From: Cutibacterium equinum
Lineage (GTDB): Bacteria; Actinomycetota; Actinomycetes; Propionibacteriales; Propionibacteriaceae
Length of the DNA: 64,000 nucleotides
Assembly: GCF_028021195.1 (NCBI RefSeq)
Contig: NZ_CP115668.1
Span: 2,446,029-2,510,028 of the forward strand
Reading direction: 5' to 3'
Shown here: piece after piece, positions 56,818 to 64,000 of the stretch
Layout: the number at the start of each line of letters is the position of its first letter
Numbering within the stretch: the first letter of the stretch is position 1
Program-made: the position numbers and the translations under genes
Notes under the pieces: generated by a model
Databases searched by the model: none
The model's input: the letters and a program-made list of their open reading frames with translations, nothing else
What the model was told of the DNA's origin: nothing

Positions 56818-57762
56818 ATGACGTTCAAAACTGCTCACAAGGTGCTCGCGACGGCCGTCGTCGCGACGATGGCTGCTACCGGCTTGGCTGGTTGTAACCG
56901 TGACGGTGAATCCGGATCGGCCTCCTCCGGGACGGTCGTGCTGGCCGTGTCCACCCAGACCAACCCCTTCTTCGTCCAGCTCGTTGACGGCGCCAAGAAG
57001 GAGGCCAAGGCCAAGGGGGTTGACCTCCAGATTCAGGATGCCTCTGACGATGCCGCCACTCAGGCCAACCAGCTTGCCAACGCGGTGTCAACCTCGGCGA
57101 AGGTCGTCATCGTCAACCCGACCGACTCCGACGCCGTCGCTTCCTCGGTGAAGGCCCTCAACAAGGCCAAGATTCCGGTCATCACCGTCGACCGCAGCTC
57201 TTCCAGCGGCGACGTCGCTTCGTTCATCGCCTCTGACAACGTCGCTGGCGGCGCTCAGGCAGCCAAGGAACTCGCCACGATGATGGGCGACAAGGGTGAG
57301 ATCATCCACCTGCAGGGCACCCCGGGAGCCTCGGCATCCCGCGACCGTGGCAAGGGATTCACCGAGGAGATCGCCAAGCACCCGGGCATCAAGGTGGTCG
57401 CCAAACAGACCGCCAATTTCGATCGCTCCAAGGCCCTTGACGTGACGACCAACCTCATGCAGGCCCACCCGACGGCTGCTGGCATCTTTGCCGAGAACGA
57501 CGAGATGGCCATCGGTGCCATTTCCTCTCTGGGGTCGAAGGCTGGCAAGAGCGTCAAGATCGTGGGCTTCGACGGCACTGCTGACGGGATCAAGGCTGTC
57601 AAGGCTGGAACCCTGGGAGCGACGATCGCTCAGCAGCCTGCTCTGCTGGGCAAGACCGCGGTCGACCAGGCCGCCGACATCCTGGCCGGCAAGACGGTGT
57701 CCAAGACCACCCCGATCAAGGTCGTGCTGGTGACCAAGGACAACGCGAAGGACTACGAATGA
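56818..57762 (+). CDS. rbsB: ribose-binding lipoprotein RbsB
   Basis: A 314-aa solute-binding protein. The lipoprotein signal ends LAGC with Cys26 as the lipidation site. The mature part has the ribose-binding fold (VVLAVSTQTNPFFVQLVDGAKKEA-type start, then PVITVDRSSS and GIFAENDEMAIGA). It delivers sugar to RbsC/RbsA at the cell surface. It overlaps rbsK by four bases (ATGA). Confidence 0.95.
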   Translation: MTFKTAHKVLATAVVATMAATGLAGCNRDGESGSASSGTVVLAVSTQTNPFFVQLVDGAKKEAKAKGVDLQIQDASDDAATQANQLANAVSTSAKVVIVNPTDSDAVASSVKALNKAKIPVITVDRSSSSGDVASFIASDNVAGGAQAAKELATMMGDKGEIIHLQGTPGASASRDRGKGFTEEIAKHPGIKVVAKQTANFDRSKALDVTTNLMQAHPTAAGIFAENDEMAIGAISSLGSKAGKSVKIVGFDGTADGIKAVKAGTLGATIAQQPALLGKTAVDQAADILAGKTVSKTTPIKVVLVTKDNAKDYE

Positions 57763-58700
57763 GCGATCGGTTCGCGTCAGCATCTGGAAAGGTCGCGGTC
57801 GTCGGGTCGATCAATGCCGATATGAGGGTCGGTGTGGAGAGGTTCCCTGGGCCGGGGGAGACCCTGGCCGGGGGGGAGGCCACCCTGACCCCCGGTGGCA
57901 AGGGAGCCAATCAGGCCCTCGCGGCGGCGCGTTGCGGAGCCCAGGTGAAGATGGTCGGGGCGGTGGGAAACGACCCGACGGCCCAGACGGCCCTCTCCTT
58001 GCTCTCGGAGTGCGTCGGCCTGGACGGGGTGGCGCGTCGAGACCTCCTGACGGGAACCGCCGTCGTCATGGTGGCCGATTCCGGGGAGAACTCGATCATT
58101 GTCATCGCGGCTGCCAACGGGACCGTCGATGCCGCGAGCGTTCGCGCCCAGGCGGAGAGGGTCGAGGGTGCCGACGTCGTGGTGTGCCAGGGAGAAATCC
58201 CGCCCGACGGCATCGCCGAGGCGGCTCGCCTCGCCAAGCGATTCGTGTTCAACCTGGCTCCGGTCATCGACGTGGACCCGGAGGTCATTCGGATGGCCGA
58301 CCCATTGGTGGTCAACGAGCACGAGGCGGCCCTCGTTGCCGGCGCGCTGGGGTCGACGACACCTCGCCTCGAGGAGGATCCTGACGCCGCGCTGCGTGAG
58401 TTGTTGGAGCTGGGATGTCGCAGCGTTGTCATCACCCTGGGGTCGGCTGGCTGCATCGTCGGGGGACCGGACGGGTGTGAGTCTGTGCCGGCGACCAAGA
58501 CCGTGGCTGTCGATACGGTCGGTGCAGGTGACGCCTTCGTCGGTGCCTTGGCTGCTGAGTTGGCAGGAGGCCGCAGTCTTCTGGAAGGCTGCCGGTTCGC
58601 CACGGCGGTGGCGACCTTGACGGTGACCAAACCAGGGGCGCAAGCCTCCTACCCCAGCGTTGGGGAGATTGACACGATTCGTCGAGGAGATCACGCATGA
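57759..58700 (+). CDS. rbsK: ribokinase
   Basis: A 313-aa PfkB-family kinase converting ribose to ribose-5-phosphate, which feeds the pentose phosphate pathway (tkt is in this window). PfkB signatures are TPGGKGANQALAAAR near residues 46-60 and DTVGAGDAFVGALAAEL near 249-265, the latter holding the catalytic Asp. It overlaps both rbsB and rbsD by four bases. Confidence 0.96.
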   Translation: MSDRFASASGKVAVVGSINADMRVGVERFPGPGETLAGGEATLTPGGKGANQALAAARCGAQVKMVGAVGNDPTAQTALSLLSECVGLDGVARRDLLTGTAVVMVADSGENSIIVIAAANGTVDAASVRAQAERVEGADVVVCQGEIPPDGIAEAARLAKRFVFNLAPVIDVDPEVIRMADPLVVNEHEAALVAGALGSTTPRLEEDPDAALRELLELGCRSVVITLGSAGCIVGGPDGCESVPATKTVAVDTVGAGDAFVGALAAELAGGRSLLEGCRFATAVATLTVTKPGAQASYPSVGEIDTIRRGDHA

Positions 58701-59080
58701 AGAAGAGCGGATTGCTCAACCCTCAGTTGTGTGCGGCGGTAGCCAGGTTGGGGCACACCCAGACCTTCGTCGTCGCGGACGCCGGGTTGCCGATTCCTGC
58801 CGACGTCCCGGTGATTGATCTGGCGCTGGTGCTGGGAACTCCGCGGTTCCAAGAGGTTTTCGACGCCATGCTTGACGAGGTCGTCGTCGAGGGGGCCACG
58901 ATCGCCACTGAGGCTGTCGGCCATGACCCGGAGCAATGGGTGAGGAACCGGATTGACGAGGTCAAAACCGTCAGCCACGAAGAGCTCAAGACGGCACTCC
59001 CGGAGGTCTCCTTCGTGGTGCGAACCGGTGAGACGACCCCCTACTCGAATGTCATCGTTCGTTGTGGGGTGCCGTTCTGA
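58697..59080 (+). CDS. rbsD: D-ribose pyranase
   Basis: A 127-aa enzyme that interconverts beta-pyranose and beta-furanose ribose so that ribokinase can act. The catalytic His is in LGHTQTFVVADAGLP near residue 20, and the C-terminal TTPYSNVIVRCGVPF is the substrate-site signature. It is the last gene of the operon. Confidence 0.95.
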   Translation: MKKSGLLNPQLCAAVARLGHTQTFVVADAGLPIPADVPVIDLALVLGTPRFQEVFDAMLDEVVVEGATIATEAVGHDPEQWVRNRIDEVKTVSHEELKTALPEVSFVVRTGETTPYSNVIVRCGVPF

Positions 59081-59111
59081 GCGGTGCACGGTACCTCGAT
59101 CGGACCCTGAT

Positions 59112-59141
59112 TTGCTCCCTGGCGGAAGTATCCAGTAGAGT
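59112..59141 (+). promoter_or_regulatory. promoter of tRNA-Ile
   Basis: TTGCTC (59112-59117) and TAGAGT (59136-59141) are 18 bases apart, placing the start about 27 bases before the tRNA. The fit to sigma-70 is moderate. Confidence 0.5.
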
Positions 59142-59174
59142 TTTTACTCGCGGTCGGGAAACCGGTCGAGGTTT

Positions 59175-59251
59175 GGGCCTATAGCTCAGTCGGTTAGAGC
59201 GCCGCCCTGATAAGGCGGAGGTCACTGGTTCAAGTCCAGTTAGGCCCACCA
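59175..59251 (+). tRNA. tRNA-Ile (anticodon GAT)
   Basis: A 77-nt tRNA. The acceptor stem GGGCCTA pairs with TAGGCCC, the anticodon arm is CCGCC-CTGATAA-GGCGG with anticodon GAT, and the T-arm has GGTTCAAGTCC. The terminal CCA is encoded. It follows the ribose operon and is followed by a toxin-antitoxin unit. Confidence 0.97.
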
Positions 59252-59402
59252 TAAAAACAGCCCCTGACAAGGGGTGATGGTTTCTACCGAAGTAGCGGTA
59301 GAGGGTTTGGACCTTCTGTAGATGCTTCCTCCTGGTGAGTTCAGGGGGACTATAGGGGGACTTTCGCAGCCCGGTGTCGCGTTGGAGATGACCCCCTGCT
59401 AG

Positions 59403-60482
59403 TTAGTCCGCTTCGAGGATGGCGAGCTTCACGTACAGATCACGGCCGTTCTGGTGCCTCCAATAGCCATGATGGTGCAGGTGTTGCATTATGACGCCAG
59501 GGCTCACCTCCAACCGCTCCGCAAAGGCCACCACTGCAGCCTTGCTTCGGAGAGTGGCGGCCTCCGCTGCGTACTCCGCCGGGATGAGCCAGTTCGCTGC
59601 AAAATTGTTCGCCTCCTCTTCCTGCGCGGCCGTAGCTAGGTCGCTGTCGGAGCCCTCGACAAACACGCAGTTCGGATGTAGCAGCACGTGCCCTATTTCG
59701 TGAAACAGCGTGAACCACAAGGCCCCGTCTTGCTTCCCACGAGCGCTTAGAACGATCACGGGACCGTGCTCGTCCCAGAAGGTGGCACCGTAGGCTCGGC
59801 AGCCGGGAATCTCCTCCAAAAGCACAACCCGGACGCCTGCTTCCCCGAGGCGAGTCACGAAAGCTGTCGGGTCGTCCGCCAGTTTTCGTGACAGCCGACG
59901 CACGTCCGGCAGCGACGAAATCAACACCGAACGGTCGAACGCTACGACTGGCGGCTCCTCTGCGGCGCGAATCTGCGCGAGCCGCAGCCACGTCGCGAGG
60001 CTAGCAGTAACCGCGTCAAGCGTTGTGGACTTCAGGAAAGCGGCGTTGGGCACGAGATTCCGTGGCACGAGCGCCTCGGGCGACCCGACCTGAAAGAACG
60101 ACATCAACTCGACCATGAGGCGGCCGGGATTTCGCCGGGTTCCCTGGATTACACCGAGCTTCCGCAGCACTTTCAGACTTGGCAGAAAAGTCTCCAGCAG
60201 CGAGTCATCCTCTGCTAATCGCTGTTCCAGTCCCAGCCGCTCCAGATCGGCACGGTATTGCCCTTCAAGGGCTAGCCAACGCTCGGCTGGAACACGAGTC
60301 ACAAGTTCCAGGCGGTTGGCGAAGTCCGGTGACACAGGGGCCCCGGCCAGAACCATGCTTATGTGCTTCCGAGAGAAGCCAGTTCGACGTGCAAGTTCCG
60401 CCGCCGTCATGCGGTGATCGTCGAGCCACTCCTGGATGAACTCGCCGGTGGCAACAGCGTAGTCCGTGTAGTTGTCAGTCAT
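59403..60482 (-). CDS. HigA-type antitoxin with HTH and ImmA/IrrE metallopeptidase domains
   Basis: A 359-aa protein. An Xre helix-turn-helix (MTAAELARRTGFSRKHISMVLAG, about residues 25-47) is followed by a middle region of about 190 residues and a zinc peptidase domain with FHEIGHVLLH near residues 259-268 and EEEANNFAANWLIP as the third-ligand block. ATG at 60482 has AGGAGG ten bases upstream. It begins 17 bases after the toxin stop. The fused peptidase is of the kind that cleaves repressors such as ImmR. Confidence 0.88.
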   Translation of the reverse strand: MTDNYTDYAVATGEFIQEWLDDHRMTAAELARRTGFSRKHISMVLAGAPVSPDFANRLELVTRVPAERWLALEGQYRADLERLGLEQRLAEDDSLLETFLPSLKVLRKLGVIQGTRRNPGRLMVELMSFFQVGSPEALVPRNLVPNAAFLKSTTLDAVTASLATWLRLAQIRAAEEPPVVAFDRSVLISSLPDVRRLSRKLADDPTAFVTRLGEAGVRVVLLEEIPGCRAYGATFWDEHGPVIVLSARGKQDGALWFTLFHEIGHVLLHPNCVFVEGSDSDLATAAQEEEANNFAANWLIPAEYAAEAATLRSKAAVVAFAERLEVSPGVIMQHLHHHGYWRHQNGRDLYVKLAILEAD

Positions 60483-60499
60483 GTCTGGTCGCCTCCTTT

Positions 60500-60808
60500 C
60501 TAGTGCTTGTAGCAGTTTCCCAAGCATTCAACCCGCCATCCGGGCTTACCTTCTACTTCAATGGGGCGTGCGATGATAGTCGCCGCCCCAGCAAGCTCAC
60601 CGCCGACGCAACCCGGCCAATCATGCGGGATCGGGTGCCAGTCGCCAGGCCCCTTGCGTAACTCCACCGTGTTCGGCGAAATCTGCAACTCCTTCACTCG
60701 CCGTCGCAGTTTTTTCGCGCCTGCATCGCCAAGAGCTTTTCGCGCGGCTGCCTGCTTTTCGCATAGCTCCTGTAATTCAGGTTTCGCGTAGATGATCGGG
60801 TAAGCCAT
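60500..60808 (-). CDS. HigB/RelE-type toxin
   Basis: About 102 aa. A helical N-terminal half (PELQELCEKQAAARKALGDAGAKKLRRRVKEL) precedes a beta-rich C-terminal half ending GWRVECLGNCYKH, the layout of the HigB/RelE mRNA interferases. The toxin-first order with an Xre-type partner downstream is the HigBA layout. ATG at 60808 has GGGAGG just upstream. Confidence 0.75.
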   Translation of the reverse strand: MAYPIIYAKPELQELCEKQAAARKALGDAGAKKLRRRVKELQISPNTVELRKGPGDWHPIPHDWPGCVGGELAGAATIIARPIEVEGKPGWRVECLGNCYKH

Positions 60809-60823
60809 CAACCCTCCCACTTG

Positions 60824-61086
60824 TTACGCGATAGGTAACAGCATATCACACACGCGGCCAGCGATCGGCGTAGACACTCGTCGCGGGCCGGGCAGGGGTG
60901 AAACCGACACGACGGTAGAGCCGTCCACCTCCGTTGCGAGCACATAGCTGTGCAGTTGGTTCCGGTCTCGTCGGAGTCGAAGGGGCGCAGCACGTAGCCC
61001 TCGGGATGCGACAGTACGAGCGGCGTCGTGTCGCACGCAAGCACGTCGTCATCCTCGACTTTCAAGCCGTAGCTCGCCGCCTCCAC
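60824..61086 (-). pseudogene. small broken ORF of unknown function
   Basis: One frame gives a protein-like start from a GTG at 61086 (DDDVLACDTTPLVLSHPEGY, then LRPFDSDETGTN). A second frame continues with LHSYVLATEVDGSTVVSVSPL and ends at 60824. A single frameshift near 60950 would join them into a protein of about 87 aa. I do not recognise the family. It lies between the toxin gene and the MFS gene. Confidence 0.4.
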
Positions 61087-61142
61087 TTAGCCGTGTGACG
61101 ACTCCTCGGTGCGATGGCTGCCAGCCTGGTGGCCGGCACTGG

Positions 61143-62377
61143 ATGGACAATAGGGCAGTGCGTGTTGTCAGTGGTCAGGAGACCGGACTCCCCGACGGTT
61201 TGACGAAGGGGCGTCCTGGCTACGCGGCAGCTCTCGTCGCTCTGGTGCTGCTGGTCTGGCCTCGTTCAACACGATGTACTGCACCCAGGCCCTCATGCCG
61301 ACCCTGACCGACGCCCTCAAGGCCTCTGCAGCCGACACCTCTCTGACTGTCAGTGCAGCGACCGGTGTCCTGGCTCTGACGATCCTGCCCGCGTCGATTC
61401 TGTCCGAACGTTGTGGCCGTGGCCGCATCATCACCTGGTCCGCTGGCGCAGCCGTTGCCGTCGGTCTGTTGCTGCCTTTCGCTTCCAATCTCACCTGGCT
61501 CGTCATCGGTCGTGGCGTGCAAGGTCTCATGGTTGCCGGCGTCCCCGCCACCGCGATGGCGTGGCTCTCCCAGGAGATTTATCCGCAGTATCTCCCTCAT
61601 GCCATGGGTCTGTACGTGGCCGGAAACACCGTCGGTGGCCTGCTGGGACGACTCATTCCAGCCGGAATGCTCGCTTTCACTGGTTGGCGGTGGGCCCTGG
61701 CCGTCGACATGCTCTTCGCCCTGGCTTGCACGGTTCTGACCGTCGTCATCATGCCGGAGGAGAGACGCTTCGTCCCCAAGCCGGTCCACTTGCGCAGCGA
61801 GGTCTACGCGGTCCTCAACCATTGGAAAGACCCGCGCAAGGCATGTTTGTTCGGCATCGCCTTCCTTGCCATGGGAACCTTCGTCTCCCTCTACGACTTC
61901 CTCGGGTACCGCCTGACCACCTCCCCCTTCCATTTTTCCCATTCGGGAGTCGGCGGCATCTTTCTGCTGTATCTGTTCGGCACGGTCGCCTCGGCCCGAA
62001 CCGGCGCGATCGTCTTGCGCTGGGGACGCTCCCGGACGATCATCGGTGGCGCGTTGTTGAGCTTGGTCAGTCTGCCCATGGTCATCAGCACCCACCTGTT
62101 GGTCATCCTCGGCGGCGTCGCGGCATTCACCTACGGATTCTTCATCGTCCACTCGGTCGCCTCAGGATGGGTGGGTGCCCTCGCGACCGAGGATCGTGCC
62201 GAGGCGTCGGGAACCTACCTGGCCTGCTACTACTTGGGCTCGTCCATTGTCGGGTACCTGTCGGGTGTTGTTTTCCACCTTTTCGGGTGGCTCACCTTGA
62301 CCTTGTGGATGGAGGCAATGTTCCTCGGGGCGGGAATCCTCGTCGCCGTCGTTGCCCGGCGGTCGGCAACTCACTGA
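61143..62377 (+). pseudogene. MFS transporter with a frameshift in the first helix
   Basis: A major facilitator of 411 aa if repaired. The first frame gives LTKGRPGYAAALVALVL; adding one G near 61246-61252 restores AGLASFNTMYCTQALMPTL in the second frame, which then runs intact for 11 more helices. Motifs include SILSERCGRGRII near the first cytoplasmic loop and GRGVQGLMVAG. The family resembles YnfM-like drug/metabolite exporters. As written, translation could only restart within or after the first helix. Confidence 0.8.
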
Positions 62378-62506
62378 CCGCTCGAGACACATCCGTCCAG
62401 GTTTCCCCACACCGGTGCGCTCTGTGGGACGAGTACAGGAATGCGCCCGTTATCACCTACGATGCCCGCCATGGCGCCACAGCGGCGCCAAGTTGGGAGG
62501 AACCGC

Positions 62507-63970
62507 ATGATTCACGTGTCACAGCGGGTCAGACGTCTCACGAGTGTCATCATGGCGGCCTTTGTGGGCCTGGTGACCCTCATGGGCCCCGGAATGACCC
62601 AGGCACATGCCGACGACTCCTCGTCGGTCAAGGGCAAGACCTTCATCATTGCCACTGACACCACCTTCGCACCGTTCGAATACCGTGACGCTTCCGGTGA
62701 GATGGTCGGTATCGACATGGACCTCATCCACGAGATCGCCATCCGTGAGGGATTCGAGGTCGATATCAAGGCGATTGGTTTCGACGCCGCCCTCCAGGCG
62801 GTCCAGGCGAAGCAGGCCGACGCCGTGCTCTCGGGAATGACGATCACCGACGAGCGCAAGAAGATTTTCGACTTCTCGGATCCGTATTTCCAGTCCGGCG
62901 TTCAGATGGCCGTCAAGGAAGATTCTGACATTGCCGGATACGAGGACCTCAAGGGCAAGACGGTGGTCGGCAAGACCGGAGCCGAAGGCCTGTCCTACGC
63001 CAAGTCCATCTCGAAGAAGTACGGCTTCACCGTCAAGGCCCTCGACAAGGCCGACACCATGTACTCCGAGGTCCAGACCGGTAACGCGGCCGCCGTCTTC
63101 GACGACTACCCAGTACTCGCTTACGGCATCGCCCAGGGCAATGGCCTCAAGACCGTCACCCCCAAGGTGGCTGGCGGTTCCTATGGTTTTGCGGTCCTCA
63201 AGGGTGATAACGCCGCCCTCATGAAGGCCTTCAACAAAGGACTGGCCGACGTCAAGGCCGATGGCACCTACGACAAGATCGTCGACAAATACCTCAAGGC
63301 CTCCAATTCCGAGGCAGATCAGTCTTTCTGGCAGCTCTTCGTGACCAGTTTCCCCGCCCTCATGAAGGGCCTGGGAATGACCCTCGCCGCCACCGCGCTC
63401 AGCCTGCTGTTCGCGTCGATCCTTGGCGTCATTTTCGGGTTCTGCAAGGTGTCCGGTATCGGGATTCTCAAGGTCATCGCGGCCATTTACGTCGACATCT
63501 TCCGGGGGACACCGTTGCTGGTGCAGGCCTTCTTCTTCTACTTCGGCCTGCCGACCGTGACCGGGATCAAGATCGGCGTGCTGACGGCCGGCGTCTTGAC
63601 CCTGTCCCTCAACGCCGGCGCATATATGACCGAGATCGTTCGCGGCGGTATTCAGTCCGTCGACCCCGGGCAGATGGAGGCATCCCGGTCCCTGGGCCTG
63701 AACTGGATACAGTCAATGCGCAAGGTCATCGTTCCGCAGGCGGTCAAGATCAGCACCCCGGCCGTCATCAACCAGTTCGTCATCAGCCTCAAGGACACCT
63801 CCCTGCTGGCTGTCATCGGATTCGCCGAACTGACCTATCAGGGCCAGCAGATCATCGCCCGGAACTTCCGGTCCTTCGACATCTGGATCATGGTCGGCAT
63901 CATGTACTTCATCGTCATCTTCGCCCTGACGAAGCTGTCGAACTTCGTCGATAGGAAGGTGAACAAGTGA
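62507..63970 (+). CDS. amino-acid ABC transporter, fused binding protein and permease
   Basis: A 487-aa fusion. A signal peptide (to about residue 38, ending AHADD) precedes a polar-amino-acid binding domain (IIATDTTFAPFEYRDASGEMVG-type start, then FDFSDPYFQSGVQMAVK). A permease domain follows from about residue 290, with helices and the EAA-type loop MEASRSLGLNWIQSMRKVIVPQA. ATG at 62507 has GGGAGG seven bases upstream. The binding domain is thus tethered to the membrane. It overlaps the ATPase gene that follows. Confidence 0.92.
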   Translation: MIHVSQRVRRLTSVIMAAFVGLVTLMGPGMTQAHADDSSSVKGKTFIIATDTTFAPFEYRDASGEMVGIDMDLIHEIAIREGFEVDIKAIGFDAALQAVQAKQADAVLSGMTITDERKKIFDFSDPYFQSGVQMAVKEDSDIAGYEDLKGKTVVGKTGAEGLSYAKSISKKYGFTVKALDKADTMYSEVQTGNAAAVFDDYPVLAYGIAQGNGLKTVTPKVAGGSYGFAVLKGDNAALMKAFNKGLADVKADGTYDKIVDKYLKASNSEADQSFWQLFVTSFPALMKGLGMTLAATALSLLFASILGVIFGFCKVSGIGILKVIAAIYVDIFRGTPLLVQAFFFYFGLPTVTGIKIGVLTAGVLTLSLNAGAYMTEIVRGGIQSVDPGQMEASRSLGLNWIQSMRKVIVPQAVKISTPAVINQFVISLKDTSLLAVIGFAELTYQGQQIIARNFRSFDIWIMVGIMYFIVIFALTKLSNFVDRKVNK

Positions 63971-64000
63971 CCGCCACAACTGCTTATGACGGCCCCATGA
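63967..64000 (+). CDS. start of the amino-acid ABC transporter ATPase (partial)
   Basis: GTG at 63967 overlaps the preceding stop (GTGA) and opens a frame to the end of the window (TATTAYDGPM). Only 11 codons are visible. An ATP-binding GlnQ-type subunit is expected here because the fusion transporter lacks one, but that is inference from context. Confidence 0.55.
   Translation, partial: MTATTAYDGPM

Noticed and set aside
62510..62525. A CACGTG-centred sequence at the start of the amino-acid transporter gene
   Set aside because: Three mismatches to parS and nearly 30 kb from the cluster; probably chance in coding sequence.

Overview
This window is the replication-origin region of a high-GC Gram-positive chromosome. 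The gene order rpmH-dnaA-dnaN-recF-dciA-gyrB-gyrA, the linked parAB/rsmG/yidC block, the actinobacterial DnaA boxes (TTGTCCACA), a large pyrophosphate-type PEP carboxykinase and a FemX-type peptidoglycan bridge enzyme all point to Propionibacteriaceae. A Cutibacterium-like organism is most likely; the species cannot be fixed from sequence alone.

Layout. (1) 1-5.7 kb: end of a thioredoxin reductase, an RluA-type pseudouridine synthase, an OsmC-like protein, thioredoxin, a SorC-type sugar regulator and transketolase. (2) 5.9-19.3 kb: a sugar-acid region. It holds a shattered ribulokinase (araB) relic, an M81 metallopeptidase, and a glucuronide utilisation locus: uxuA, uxuB, uxaC and a LacI regulator on one strand, diverging from a GPH symporter, a GH31 glycosidase and a beta-glucuronidase on the other. 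uxuB carries an in-frame amber codon, and uxaC and the GH31 gene each carry a frameshift, so as written the pathway is broken. (3) 19.4-28.3 kb: PPi-PEPCK, an FhuF-like iron-sulfur protein, a PLP aminotransferase, a D-Ala-D-Ala-ligase-like protein, SURF1 and DUF3817. (4) 27.8-34.6 kb: the segregation centre, with parB, parA, rsmG, four parS sites, a DnaA-box cluster upstream of parA, and two long gene-free stretches, one of them full of degenerate repeats. (5) 34.6-40.1 kb, minus strand: rpmH, rnpA, yidD, yidC, jag, then a FemX/alanine-racemase-like pair that probably serves peptidoglycan bridge formation. (6) 40.2-53.0 kb, plus strand: dnaA, oriC, dnaN, an unknown gene, recF, dciA, manA, gyrB, gyrA and a DUF3566 membrane protein. 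(7) 53.0-59.1 kb: a complete ribose operon (regulator, rbsA, C, B, K, D) with a palindromic operator. (8) 59.2-64 kb: tRNA-Ile(GAT), a HigB-type toxin with an HTH plus ImmA/IrrE-peptidase antitoxin, a small broken ORF, an MFS transporter with a frameshift in its first membrane helix, and an amino-acid ABC transporter running off the end.

The replication, segregation and translation genes form the conserved core. The glucuronide locus, ribose operon and toxin-antitoxin unit look like accessory insertions around it. At least five genes are interrupted: one relic is clearly old (araB), and four have single lesions that could be real pseudogenisation or sequencing error.
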